Shown here: one piece after another, positions 25,830 to 35,600 of the stretch
Layout: each line of letters opens with the position of its first letter
Numbering within the stretch: position 1 is the stretch's first letter
DNA from: Phytomonospora endophytica
GTDB taxonomy: Bacteria > Actinomycetota > Actinomycetes > Mycobacteriales > Micromonosporaceae
NCBI RefSeq assembly: GCF_014202425.1
Contig: NZ_JACHGT010000004.1
Span: 449,095-513,094, forward strand
Direction: 5' to 3'
DNA: 64,000 nucleotides
Notes under the pieces: generated by a model
What the model saw: the letters and a program-made list of their open reading frames with translations, nothing else
Databases searched by the model: none
What the model was told of the DNA's origin: nothing
Position numbers and translations under genes: made by a program

Positions 25830-27397
25830 CCGGCACCCTCAGGCTCATCCGCCTCATCCTCCGCCGCGAGCGCGTCCTCGCTCCACTGTGGATCCTCCTG
25901 CTCGGCTCCCTGTCCGCCGGGCAGGCCGCCCGCTACGCCCGGACCTTCACCTCCGACGCCACGATCGCCGACTTCGCCACCGAGATGACCGGCAACAAGG
26001 CCCTCCTCGCCTTCTCCGGCCAGGTCTACGCGCCCACCCTGGCCGGCATGACGGTGTGGAAGATCGCCGACACCGTCTTCGTCCTCATCGGACTCGTCAC
26101 CGTCCTCACCGTCATTCGCCACACCCGCACCGAGGAGGAGACCGGCCGCGCCGAACTCCTCGGCTCCGGCGTCGTCGGCCGTGCCGCCCCGCTCGCCGCC
26201 GCCCTCGGCTTCACCTGGACCGCCAGCCTCCTCACCGGCCTCATCACCGCCCTCGGCATGATCAAGCAGGGCTTCGACGCCGAAGGCTCCCTCGCCTTCG
26301 GGCTCGCCGTGGCCGCCGTCGGCATCGTCTTCGCCGCCGTCGCCGGACTCGCCGCCCAGCTCACCGACGGCGCCCGCACCGCCGTCGGCCTCGCCGGACT
26401 CGCCCTCGGCGTCGGCTACGTCCTCCGCTTCCTCGCCGACGGCAGCGGCCGGGAATGGCTGAAATGGCTCTCCCCGCAAGGCTGGAGCCACCTCGTCAAG
26501 CCCTACGCCACCGACGACCTCACCGTCCTCGGCCTCAGCCTCGCCCTCACCACGGCCCTCACCGTCGGTGCCTTCGCCCTCCGTGCCCGCCGCGACCTCG
26601 GAGCCGGACTCCTCGCCCAGAAGCCCGGCCCCGCCGACGGCCGCGTCCGCTCCCCGCTCGCCCTCGCCTGGCGCGTCCAGCGCGGCCTGCTCGCCGGCTG
26701 GGTCACCGGCTTCGCCGTCGCCGGAGTCGCCTTCGGCGCGCTCGCCTCGGCCATCCCCGGCCTCGCCGACAAGCAGGGCGACTCGATGCGCGAGTTCTTC
26801 GAGCGCTACGCCGACAACGGCCACACCGACCTCGTCGACACCTACCTGTGGCTGATGGCCCTCAGCCTCGGCTACGTGTGCGCCCTCTACCCGCTGCTGG
26901 CGGTCCTGCGGATGCGCGCCGAGGAGACCACCGGCCGCGCCGAACTGCTGCTCACCGGCGCCGTCGCCCGGCTGCGCTGGGCCGCCGGGCACCTGCTGAT
27001 CGCCACGCTCGGCTCGGCCGCGATCCTGACCGCGGGCGGTCTGGCCATGGGCGCCGTCGCCGGGGACCCGTGGCGCGTGCTCGGGGCCGTCGTGCTCCAG
27101 GTCCCGGCCGTGTGGGTGCTCGCCGGGATCGGCGTGCTGGCCTTCGGGCTGCTGCCGAAGGCCGCGGGCTGGATCTGCTGGGGCGCCTTCCTCTTCGTCA
27201 ACCTCTTCGGGGAGATCCTCGGCCCGATCGTCGGGATTCCTTATGCCACCTCGAAAGCCGTGATCCCCTTCCTTTACCTGCCGAAGGTGATCTCGGGCGG
27301 AGAGTTCAGCGCCGTCCCCGTGCTCGGCCTGACGGTCCTGGCCGTGGCGTTGACCGCGGCGGGTCTCGCCGGTCTGCGCCGGCGCGCGATCGTCTAG
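25826..27397 (+). CDS. ABC-2 type permease, tetronasin/polyketide-exporter (TnrB-like) family
   Basis: This is a 523-aa membrane protein with about twelve hydrophobic segments in two similar halves. Each half contains an acidic loop of the form [13 protein letters not shown] / [13 protein letters not shown] (about residues 101 and 371), the duplicated hallmark of the COG3559 exporter family. It partners the upstream ATPase. It ends eight bases before a 16-bp terminator hairpin. No resistance or biosynthesis genes are adjacent, so it may be a general efflux system. Confidence 0.92.
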   Translation: MTGTLRLIRLILRRERVLAPLWILLLGSLSAGQAARYARTFTSDATIADFATEMTGNKALLAFSGQVYAPTLAGMTVWKIADTVFVLIGLVTVLTVIRHTRTEEETGRAELLGSGVVGRAAPLAAALGFTWTASLLTGLITALGMIKQGFDAEGSLAFGLAVAAVGIVFAAVAGLAAQLTDGARTAVGLAGLALGVGYVLRFLADGSGREWLKWLSPQGWSHLVKPYATDDLTVLGLSLALTTALTVGAFALRARRDLGAGLLAQKPGPADGRVRSPLALAWRVQRGLLAGWVTGFAVAGVAFGALASAIPGLADKQGDSMREFFERYADNGHTDLVDTYLWLMALSLGYVCALYPLLAVLRMRAEETTGRAELLLTGAVARLRWAAGHLLIATLGSAAILTAGGLAMGAVAGDPWRVLGAVVLQVPAVWVLAGIGVLAFGLLPKAAGWICWGAFLFVNLFGEILGPIVGIPYATSKAVIPFLYLPKVISGGEFSAVPVLGLTVLAVALTAAGLAGLRRRAIV

Positions 27398-27404
27398 ACC
27401 GCGC

Positions 27405-27441
27405 GGGACGGCCCCGGTCCACAGTGGACCGGGGCCGTCCC
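27405..27441. terminator. Hairpin shared by convergent genes
   Basis: The stem is a perfect 16 bp, GGGACGGCCCCGGTCC (27405-27420) and GGACCGGGGCCGTCCC (27426-27441), loop ACAGT, no T-tract. It lies exactly between the permease stop and the stop codon of the minus-strand gene at 27442. Its GGTCC-ACAGT-GGACC apex is repeated at 28431-28445. Confidence 0.8.
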
Positions 27442-28239
27442 CTACCCCACCACGTCCCGGCCCGACCGGGTCGAGCGCCCGGTGCCGCCGCAGACGTCGC
27501 ACGGACCGCCGTCGCCGTAGCGGCCGGTCCCGCCGCAGATCGTGCACGGGACACTCGGCGCGCCGGGCGTCTCACCGTGGAACACCGCGCGCTCGACGGC
27601 GTGGACCAGGAACTCCACGCCGGGCGTGAAGCCGGTGACGACGACCTTCCGGCCGTCGCCCGTCAGGAAGCGGGTGTGCCCCTCGCGCCCGAGCACGCGT
27701 GCGAACCAGCCCTCCTTGAACGGGGTTGGCTTCACGTCGGCGAACTGCGACCACCCGAACAGGCGAGACCGGCCGGCGTAGGAGTGGACGAGCCCGCGCT
27801 CGTGCACGTCGAAGGTCTCGCCCCTGCGGAGCCACGACATCATCCCCAGGACGATGCCGCCGCCGAAGGCGCCCCCACCCGCGCCGATCACGATCCCCCC
27901 GCAGGGATTCGACGCCGCAGCGCTGTCGATCATGGCGATGGCGACCGGGATGGCGAAGGCCAGCACGATGACGCCGCCCGCGAACGCGGCCAGCCCGGTG
28001 ACGGCCCGCCGGTTGTTGTCGGTGACATACCGCTGCACGACCGGCCCCAGTTCCTCCACGGTGGAGGGCGGCCGCTGTTGGCCCGCTGGCACCGCCCGCT
28101 CCGGCCGTGCCGGTTGGCGCGCGGCGAACGCGGCCAGATCCAGTTTCTGCTTCCTCCGGGCGAGGAAGAAGGCGATGAGCCCGACGGTGACGGGGAAGAC
28201 GACGAGCAGCGACACCGCCACGACGGTCTCGGTATCCAT
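27442..28239 (-). CDS. Membrane protein with C-terminal DnaJ-type zinc-finger repeats
   Basis: This is a 265-aa protein. One N-terminal helix (VVAVSLLVVFPVTVGLIAFF) is followed by a linker, a two-helix hairpin (about residues 78-140) and a soluble region. The C-terminus has two CxxCxGxG motifs, CTICGGTG and CDVCGGTG, as in the DnaJ Cys-rich domain, likely binding one zinc. No J domain is present. GGAG lies six bases upstream of the ATG at 28239. It may be a membrane-tethered redox or chaperone-like factor, but I recognise no named family. It is flanked on both sides by hairpins sharing the same loop sequence. Confidence 0.75.
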   Translation of the reverse strand: MDTETVVAVSLLVVFPVTVGLIAFFLARRKQKLDLAAFAARQPARPERAVPAGQQRPPSTVEELGPVVQRYVTDNNRRAVTGLAAFAGGVIVLAFAIPVAIAMIDSAAASNPCGGIVIGAGGGAFGGGIVLGMMSWLRRGETFDVHERGLVHSYAGRSRLFGWSQFADVKPTPFKEGWFARVLGREGHTRFLTGDGRKVVVTGFTPGVEFLVHAVERAVFHGETPGAPSVPCTICGGTGRYGDGGPCDVCGGTGRSTRSGRDVVG

Positions 28240-28420
28240 GCCCACTCCAGGTTCTCGGCGTCGCGGAACCACAAGGTCGCACACGGTGCCTTGATTTGCA
28301 ACGGTTCAGGGCGCTTGTCCGTTACGACCGGTCCCGGATGGCCGTGCTAACCGCGAACCCTTGCCGGGACGGGGGAATCGGAGCCGTGACAGGCGACCGG
28401 CCGCGATGTGGAGAAGGAAC

Positions 28421-28455
28421 GGCGAGGCCCGGTCCACAGTGGACCGGGCCTCGCC
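28421..28455 (-). terminator. Hairpin, near-duplicate of the 27405 terminator apex
   Basis: The stem is a perfect 15 bp, GGCGAGGCCCGGTCC (28421-28435) and GGACCGGGCCTCGCC (28441-28455), loop ACAGT. It lies downstream of the fab operon and the remnant at 28473, so it probably terminates that transcript. Confidence 0.7.
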
Positions 28456-28472
28456 GTCACGTTCTGCCGCCT

Positions 28473-28775
28473 TCACGGCGCAATGTTCCCGTGGGTCTCC
28501 GTGACACGCCGACGCGTCTCACCGAGCTCCACGGCCTTCGCCCCACGCATGGCGCCGGTCGGCACCGGGCCGTGGACCCCGCCACCGGCGGCCCGGCCCG
28601 GCACGATCGAGATCCGCGCGGCCCTTCCCGACGCGCGGACCGTCGCCGTCGACATTCGCCGACCACGTCGACGCCCTCGACGGTGTGCGTGCCTCTGTCG
28701 AGCGCCGCCCGCCAGGCGCGCGTCGGAGCGGCACACGATCACCGGTGTCCCGTCGATCTCGCTCCGAGCCGTCAT
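28473..28775 (-). pseudogene. Possible frameshifted gene remnant downstream of fabF
   Basis: A 100-codon frame opens with MTARSEIDGTPVIVCRSDAR and has good GC3 for about 24 codons. The bias then shifts to another frame (ALDRGTHTVEGVDVVGE, about 28630-28700) and back. This pattern suggests a real gene broken by small indels, or a sequencing error. The ATG has GGAGG about 10 nt upstream, and a terminator hairpin follows 18 nt after the end. I recognise no homologue. It occupies the slot after fabF. Confidence 0.3.
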
Positions 28776-28826
28776 CCCCCGGCGCCCTCCACGGGCGCCT
28801 CGGCGACGCTCGGGACGTCTCGTTCC

Positions 28827-30047
28827 CTACGCCTTCACGAACAGCAGGGACACGTTGTGCCCGCCGAACCCGAAGGAGTTGTTCAAGGCGGCCGGGACGA
28901 CCGTCTCGCGCTTGGTGCCGCGCGCGACTTCGAGGTCGAGCGCGTCGTCGGGGTCTTCGAGGTTGATGGTCGGGGGGACCACGTCGTTCTTGATGGCCAG
29001 GATCGTGGCGATCGACTCGACGGCGCCCGCACCGCCGAGCAGGTGACCGGTCATCGACTTCGTGCTGGTCAGCAGCACGTGGTCGCCGATGGCGGTCTTG
29101 ATGCCGCGGACCTCGCCCATGTCCCCGACGGGCGTCGAGGTGGCGTGCGCGTTGACGTGCTTGACGTCGGCACCGGTCAAGCCGGCGTCCTCAAGGGCGA
29201 AGCGCATCGCGCGGATGCCGCCCTCGGGGTCGGGCTGGACGATGTCGAAACCGTCGGAGGTGAGACCGGCGCCCGCGAGGCGCGCGTACACCTTCGCGCC
29301 GCGCGCGGCGGCGTGGTCGGCGCGCTCCAGCACGACCGCGCCGGCGCCTTCGCCCATGACGAAACCGTCGCGGCCCTTGTCCCAGGGGCGGGAGGCGCGC
29401 TCGGGTTCGTCGTTGCGGGTCGACAGCGCCCGCATCGAGGCGAAACCGGCCAGCGGCAGGGCGTGGATGACCGCCTCGCAGCCACCGGCGACGACGATGT
29501 CGGCGCGGCCGGAGCGGATCATGTCAAGGCCCCAGGCGATGGCCTCGTTACCGGTCGCGCAGGCGCTGGTCGGGGCGTGCACCCCGGCCTTGGCGCCCAG
29601 TTCGAGACCGACCCAGGCCGCCGGGCCGTTCGGCATGAGCATCGGAACGGTGTGCGGCGACACCCGGCGCGGCCCGGAGGCCTCAAGGATGTCGTCCTGG
29701 GCGAGCAGGGTGATGGCACCGCCGATGCCGCTGCCGAAGCAGACGCCGAGGCGGTACTTGTCGACGTCCTCGTCGATCGCTTCGAGCCCGGCGTCGGCGT
29801 AGGCCTCGCGGGCGGCGATGATCGCGATCTGCTCACTGCGGTCGAGCCGGCGCATGCGCACCCGCTCGATCTTCTCGGACGGGTCGACGGCGAGCTGCGC
29901 GGCGATCCGCACCGGCAGCTGTTCGGCCCAGTCCTGCGCGAGCACACCGACACCCGAGCGGCCATCGAGCATGGCCGCCCAGGTGGACGCGACGTCCCCG
30001 CCGAGCGGGGTCGTCGCGCCGAGACCGGTGATGACTACCTCGGTCAC
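28827..30047 (-). CDS. fabF: Beta-ketoacyl-ACP synthase II
   Basis: This is a 406-aa type II elongating condensing enzyme. The Cys-His-His triad is C163 (SACATG), H301 (HATSTPVGD) and H335 (SMTGHLLGG). It catalyses condensation of malonyl-ACP with acyl-ACP. The GTG start at 30047 overlaps the acpP stop (GTGA, 4 bp), showing translational coupling. It is the last gene of fabD-fabH-acpP-fabF. It lies in the slot where Streptomyces has a DUF3145 gene next; here that position holds only a possible broken frame. Confidence 0.97.
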   Translation of the reverse strand: MTEVVITGLGATTPLGGDVASTWAAMLDGRSGVGVLAQDWAEQLPVRIAAQLAVDPSEKIERVRMRRLDRSEQIAIIAAREAYADAGLEAIDEDVDKYRLGVCFGSGIGGAITLLAQDDILEASGPRRVSPHTVPMLMPNGPAAWVGLELGAKAGVHAPTSACATGNEAIAWGLDMIRSGRADIVVAGGCEAVIHALPLAGFASMRALSTRNDEPERASRPWDKGRDGFVMGEGAGAVVLERADHAAARGAKVYARLAGAGLTSDGFDIVQPDPEGGIRAMRFALEDAGLTGADVKHVNAHATSTPVGDMGEVRGIKTAIGDHVLLTSTKSMTGHLLGGAGAVESIATILAIKNDVVPPTINLEDPDDALDLEVARGTKRETVVPAALNNSFGFGGHNVSLLFVKA

Positions 30048-30286
30048 TTGCCGGCCTTCTCGATGAACGACACCGCGTCACCGACGGTCTTGAGGTTCTG
30101 GACCTCGTCGTCGGGGATCTTGACGTCGAAGCGCTCTTCGGCGGCCACGACGACCTCGACCATGGAGAGCGAGTCGACGTCGAGGTCGTCGGTGAACGAC
30201 TTGTCCTCGGCGGCGTCGTCGGGGTTCACACCCGCGACCTCTTCGAGGATCTCGGCAAGGCCTTCGCGGATTTCGTCACGGGTCAT
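30044..30286 (-). CDS. acpP: Acyl carrier protein
   Basis: This is an 80-aa acidic four-helix protein. The phosphopantetheine attachment Ser39 lies in the canonical DVDSLSMVE. The start at 30286 follows AAGGAAG; an in-frame extension to 30340 would run into fabH. It lies 44 bp after fabH and overlaps fabF by 4 bp. It carries growing fatty acyl chains between FabD, FabH and FabF. Confidence 0.97.
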   Translation of the reverse strand: MTRDEIREGLAEILEEVAGVNPDDAAEDKSFTDDLDVDSLSMVEVVVAAEERFDVKIPDDEVQNLKTVGDAVSFIEKAGK

Positions 30287-30330
30287 TACTGGTTCTTCCT
30301 TCCGGTTGTCAGTCACACCTTCGGTGACGT

Positions 30331-31287
30331 CTATGGGCAACGGATGATCTGGCCGGCATAGGTGAGCCCGCCGCCGAAGGCGAAGAGCAGCACCGGCGCC
30401 CCCGAGGGGATCTCGCCGCGCGCGACCATCTTGGAGAGCGCCAGTGGGACCGACGCCGCCGAGGTGTTGCCGGACTCGACGATGTCACGGGCGATGACGG
30501 CGTTGTCGGCGCCCAGCCGCTTCGCGATGCCCTCGATGATGCGGAGGTTGGCCTGGTGGAAGACCACCGCGGCCACGTCCTCGATCTTGACGCCCGCCGA
30601 CTCGGCCGCCTTGCGGGCGAGGGGGGCGAGGGTGGTGGTGGCCCAGCGGAACACCGACTGGCCGTTCTGGTTGATGTACGGGTGGTCGCCGAGGATGCGC
30701 ACGGCGTCGCTCATCTCGGGAACCGAGCCCCACACGACCGGCCCGACGCCGGGCTCCTCGCCGGGCGCGGTGGCGGTGAGCACGACGGCTCCGGCGCCGT
30801 CGCCGAACAGGACGCAGGTGGAGCGGTCGGTCCAGTCGGTGAAGTCGCTGAGGCGTTCCACGCCGACGACGATGGCGTTCGTCGCCGCGCCCGCGCGGAT
30901 GGCGTGGTCGGCGGTGGCGACGGCGTGCGGGAAGCCCGAGCAGGCGGTGTTGATGTCGATCGCGGCGGGCGCGTCGATGCCGAGGCCCGCGGCCACCCGG
31001 GAGGCGACGTTCGGGGTCCGGTCGAGCGCGGTGCAGGTCGCCACGATCACGTAGTCGATGTCGGCCGCGGTGAGACCGGAAGCGGCCAGGGCCTTCTCGG
31101 CGGCGGCGGTGGCCATGTCGGCCACCGTCTCGTCCTCGGCGATCCGGCGCTCCTTGATGCCGACGCGGCTGACGATCCATTCGTCGTTGGTGTCGACCAT
31201 CTTGGCCAGGTCCTCGTTGGTGAGGACCTTCGACGGCTGGTAGTGACCGAGGCCGACGACCTTGGTCCCGTTGACGCCGTTGGTCAC
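30331..31287 (-). CDS. fabH: Beta-ketoacyl-ACP synthase III
   Basis: This is a 318-aa initiating condensing enzyme. The catalytic triad is C116 (NTACSGF), H244 (FHQAN) and N274 (SGNTSAAS). It joins acyl-CoA primers with malonyl-ACP; in actinomycetes it sets branched-chain starter choice. The GTG at 31287 follows AGGAGG and overlaps the fabD stop (GTGA). Confidence 0.97.
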   Translation of the reverse strand: MTNGVNGTKVVGLGHYQPSKVLTNEDLAKMVDTNDEWIVSRVGIKERRIAEDETVADMATAAAEKALAASGLTAADIDYVIVATCTALDRTPNVASRVAAGLGIDAPAAIDINTACSGFPHAVATADHAIRAGAATNAIVVGVERLSDFTDWTDRSTCVLFGDGAGAVVLTATAPGEEPGVGPVVWGSVPEMSDAVRILGDHPYINQNGQSVFRWATTTLAPLARKAAESAGVKIEDVAAVVFHQANLRIIEGIAKRLGADNAVIARDIVESGNTSAASVPLALSKMVARGEIPSGAPVLLFAFGGGLTYAGQIIRCP

Positions 31288-32447
31288 GGGTTGCCTCCTG
31301 GGTGGATGCGGGCGAGCGGTTGACCGGCGGCGATCGGGTCGTCGTCGGAGACGAGCCATGCGACGAGCACGCCGGTGTGCCCGGCGACCAGGTCGACCGG
31401 TTCGTGTCGGGTCAGCACCCGCCCGAGCAGGTCGCCCTGGGAGACCTCGGTGCCCTCGGCGATGTCGGCCGGGGCGAAGCGTCCCGCCGAAGGCGAGACG
31501 GTGACGTGGAAGGGGACCGACGGCCGGGTGCTCGGCACCACGCCGTGCCGGGCGATCAGATCCCGCGCCTTGGCGAGGTCGTCAGGTGTGTTCACCGTGA
31601 CCACCTCCATGCCTTTGAGTGCCCGTTTCGCCAGCCCCGCAAGCGTCCCCGCGGGCGGAAGTTCGATGATCGCGGTGACGCCGAGGTCGGCGAGGGTCGT
31701 CATGCACTCGTCCCAGCGGACCGGTGAGGTGACCTGGCGGACGAGGCGGCGCACGGTCTCGGCTCCGCCGGTGACGGCGGTGCCGTCGGCGTTGGACAGC
31801 AGGATCTTGTGCGGATCGCGGGTGGCGATGCCGCCGGCGAGCGCTTCGAGGGTGCGGCGGGCGGGTGCCATGTACGGCGTGTGGAACGCCCCGGCGACCT
31901 TGAGGGGGATGATGCGGGCCTTCGCGGGCGGCTGCGCGACGAGTTTCGCGATGGCCTCCGAGGAACCGGCCGCGACGGTCTGCCCGGCGCCGTTGACGTT
32001 GGCGGGGTAGGCGCCGGCGGCCTCGATGGCGGCGGTCACCTCGGCGGGGTCGCCGCCCAGGACGGCGGCCATGCCGGTCTCTTCGAGGGCGCACGCGGCG
32101 GCCATCTCGCGGCCGCGGACACCGGCGAGGGTCATCGCGGTCTCGGGGGAGAAGACACCCGCGAGCGCGCCGGCGGTGATCTCACCGATGGAGTGCCCGG
32201 CGAGGACGGCCACGTCGTGCAGCGGGAGCCGCTCGGCGGCCAGGAGACCCGCGGCGACCAGCAGCGGCTGGGTCTTGGCGGTGTCCTTGATCTCGTCGTC
32301 GCCGGCGTCGGTGCCCAGGTGGACCAGGTCGACGCCGGAGAGGGCCGACCACCAGTTCAGGCGCGCCCGGGCGCCGGGGAGGTCGAGCCAAGGGGACAGG
32401 AAGCCGGGCTTCTGTGAGCCCTGGCCTGGAGCCAGTAGAGCGAGCAC
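31284..32447 (-). CDS. fabD: Malonyl-CoA:ACP transacylase with an extra C-terminal lipoyl-like domain
   Basis: This is a 387-aa protein. Residues 1-305 are a complete FabD: GQGSQ at 9-13, nucleophile S86 in GHSIGE, H189 in AFHTPY. Residues about 313-382 form a second domain with biotinyl/lipoyl-type strand pattern (PADIAEGTEVSQGDLLGRV, VDLVAGHTGVLVAWLVSDDD, PIAAGQPLARIHPGG). At the turn where biotin or lipoate Lys sits (AMK or DKA), this protein has RHE (347-349), so it cannot be modified there. Usual FabD length is about 300-320. It starts with GTG. It is first in the fab operon, with a 166-bp gap to the divergent hrpA. Confidence 0.95.
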   Translation of the reverse strand: MLALLAPGQGSQKPGFLSPWLDLPGARARLNWWSALSGVDLVHLGTDAGDDEIKDTAKTQPLLVAAGLLAAERLPLHDVAVLAGHSIGEITAGALAGVFSPETAMTLAGVRGREMAAACALEETGMAAVLGGDPAEVTAAIEAAGAYPANVNGAGQTVAAGSSEAIAKLVAQPPAKARIIPLKVAGAFHTPYMAPARRTLEALAGGIATRDPHKILLSNADGTAVTGGAETVRRLVRQVTSPVRWDECMTTLADLGVTAIIELPPAGTLAGLAKRALKGMEVVTVNTPDDLAKARDLIARHGVVPSTRPSVPFHVTVSPSAGRFAPADIAEGTEVSQGDLLGRVLTRHEPVDLVAGHTGVLVAWLVSDDDPIAAGQPLARIHPGGNP

Positions 32448-32613
32448 CTGTTGACTGTTGCCTACCTGTCACTGTCCGCGCGAGAGCGCCGTCTACGAGA
32501 TCGAACCAGGTCTTTTAGAGGTTTCCTACAAACGTGGCTGGTGGGTATGCCCAAGATGGCACGGCGGAAAACCAGACGACCGCGTCACAGCGCTGGCCTA
32601 TTCTTGATCGGCC

Positions 32614-35600
32614 ATGACTGCGCCTGACCGATTCACCCTCGCCGCCCTGCGCCGACGCCTGCCCGAGCTCATGCCCGCCGACGAGGCGCGCCTGCGCCGC
32701 AGGCTCGACGGCCTGCGCGGCTCCGAGCCGAACCCGGACATGTTCGCCGAGCTCACCACGAACATAGAGCAGGCGGAGGCCCGGGTGGCCGCTCGCCGCT
32801 CCGCCGTGCCGAAGATCACCTATCCGCCACAGCTGCCGGTCAGCGACCGCAAGGACGAGATCCTCGCCGCCGTCCGCGACCACCAGGTCGTCATCGTCGC
32901 CGGTGAGACCGGTTCGGGCAAGACCACCCAGATTCCCAAGATCTGCCTGGAGGCCGGCCGCGGCATCCGCGGCCGTATCGGCCACACCCAGCCCCGCCGC
33001 CTCGCCGCCCGCACCGTCGCCTCCCGCATCGCCGACGAACTCGGCACCGAACTCGGCGGCGCCGTCGGCTGGAAGGTCCGCTTCACCGACAAGGTCGGCG
33101 ACAACACCCTCGTCAAGCTCATGACCGACGGCATCCTGCTCGCCGAGATCCAGTCGGACCGGATGCTGCGGGCCTACGACACGATCATCATCGACGAGGC
33201 GCACGAGCGCAGTCTCAACATCGACTTCATCATGGGCTACCTCAAGCAGCTGCTGCCCAGGCGTCCCGACCTGAAGGTCGTCATCACCTCGGCGACGATC
33301 GAGACGGAGCGCTTCTCGCAGCACTTCGGTGACGCGCCGGTCATCGAGGTGTCGGGCCGGACCTACCCGGTCGAGGTGCGGTACCGGCCGATCGTGGACG
33401 ATGCCGAGGACCGGGACGAGGACCCCGACCAGATCTCGGCGATCATCGAGGCCGTCGAGGAGCTGTCCCTTGAGGCCCCCGGCGACGTGCTGGTGTTCCT
33501 CTCAGGTGAGCGCGAGATCCGCGACACCGCCGACGCGCTGAACAAGAAGAAGTACCGGCATACGGAAGTACTTCCCTTGTACGCCAGGCTCTCCAACGCC
33601 GAGCAGCAGCGGATCTTCCAGTCCCATCCGGGGCGCCGGATCGTCCTCGCGACCAACGTCGCCGAGACCTCGCTGACGGTTCCGGGCATCAAGTACGTCG
33701 TCGACCCGGGGACCGCGCGGATCTCGCGCTACAGCCACCGCACGAAGGTGCAGCGGCTGCCGATCGAGCCGGTCTCGCAGGCTTCGGCCAACCAGCGCAA
33801 GGGCCGCTGTGGCCGTACCTCCGACGGCATCTGCATCCGGTTGTACGCCGAGACCGACTTCAACTCGCGGCCGGAGTACACCGACCCGGAGATCCTGCGC
33901 ACGAACCTGGCCTCGGTCATCCTGCAGATGACGGCCGCCGGGCTCGGCGAGATCGAGTCCTTCCCCTTCATCGACCCGCCGGACAAGCGCAACATCAAGG
34001 CCGGTGTCGAGCTGCTGGTCGAGCTGGGCGCGATCGACCCGGCGCAGTCGGATCCGCGCAAGCGCCTGACGCAGCTGGGCCGCAAGCTGGCGGCCCTGCC
34101 GGTCGACCCGCGCCTGGCGCGGATGGTCCTGGAGGCCGAGAGCAACGGCTGTGTGCGCGAGGTCATGATCATCGCGTCGGCACTGTCCATTCAGGACCCG
34201 CGGGAGCGTCCCACGGAGCGTCGTGAGGCCGCCGACCAGAAGCACGCGCGTTTCGCCGACCCCGAGTCGGACTTCATGGCCTACGTCAACCTCTGGAACC
34301 ACCTGACCGAGCAGCAGCGGGAACTGTCCTCGAACCAGTTCCGCCGCACGGTCAAGGCCGAGTTCCTCAACTTCCTGCGGGTCCGGGAGTGGCAGGACAT
34401 CCACGCCCAGCTGCGGCAGGTCCTCAAAGGGCTCGGTGTTCATCCGACCGACGCCGTCGCCGACCCGAAGAACGTGCACACCGCGCTGTTGTCGGGCCTG
34501 CTGAGCCATATCGGCCTCAAGGACGGCGACAAGCGCGAGTACACCGGAGCCCGGGGCGCGAGGTTCGCGATCTTCCCGGGTTCGGGTCTGTTCAAGAAGA
34601 CCCCGCGCTGGGTCATGGCCGCCGAACTGGTGGAGACCTCGCGGTTGTGGGCGCGCATCGCCGCCAAGATCGAGCCCGAGCAGATCGAGCCCCTCGCCGG
34701 TCATCTCGTCAAGCGCACCTACAGCGAACCGCACTGGGAGAAGAAGGCCGCGGCGGTCATGGCCTTCGAGAAGGTGACCCTCTACGGCGTCCCGATCGTG
34801 GCCAGGCGCAAGGTGAACTTCGGCCGCATCGACCCGCCGGTGGCGCGGGAACTGTTCATCCGCAACGCCCTCGTCGAAGGCGACTGGGACACCCACCACC
34901 GCTTCTTCGGTGACAACCGGGCCCTCCTCGACGACATCGAGGAACTGGAGCACCGGGTCCGCCGCCGCGACATCCTCGTCGACGACGAGACGCTCTTCGA
35001 GTTCTACGACGCCCGGATCCCCGAGGACGTCGTCTCCGGGCGGCACTTCGACTCCTGGTGGAAGAAGGCCCGGCACGAGCGGCCCGACCTGCTCAACTTC
35101 GAGAAGTCGATGCTCATCAACGAGGGCGCCGGGGGAGTCGACCGCGAGGACTACCCGGACCACTGGGACAGCGCGGCGGGGATCCGTCTGGTGCTGTCGT
35201 ACCAGTTCGAGCCGGGCGACGCCGCCGACGGCGTGACCGTCCACATTCCACTGGCGGTGCTCAACCAGGTCACGCCGGAGGAGTTCAGCTGGCAGATCCC
35301 GGGCCTGCGCGAGGAACTGGCCACGACGCTGATCAAGTCGCTGCCGAAGACGCTGCGCCGCAACTTCGTGCCCGCGCCCGACTACGCCCGTGCCGCCCTG
35401 CACACCATGACACCCGGCGAGCGCGCTCTCGGCGACGAGCTGGAGGTCGCGCTGCGGACCCTGACGGGCGTTCCGGTCCCGCACGGTTCCTGGGACTTCA
35501 CGAAGGTCCCGCCGCACCTGCTGATGACCTTCCGTGTCCTCGACGACAAGGGCAAGCGCATCGGCGAGAGCCGTGACCTGGCCGCGCTTCGCACCGAACT

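Noticed and set aside
28296-30347. Large plus-strand open frame opposite fabF and acpP
   Set aside because: Same antisense GC effect; the minus strand carries catalytically complete FabF and ACP.
31284-32447. Interpreting the FabD tail as an active biotin or lipoyl carrier
   Set aside because: There is no Lys at the expected turn (RHE instead of AMK/DKA), so modification is not expected.
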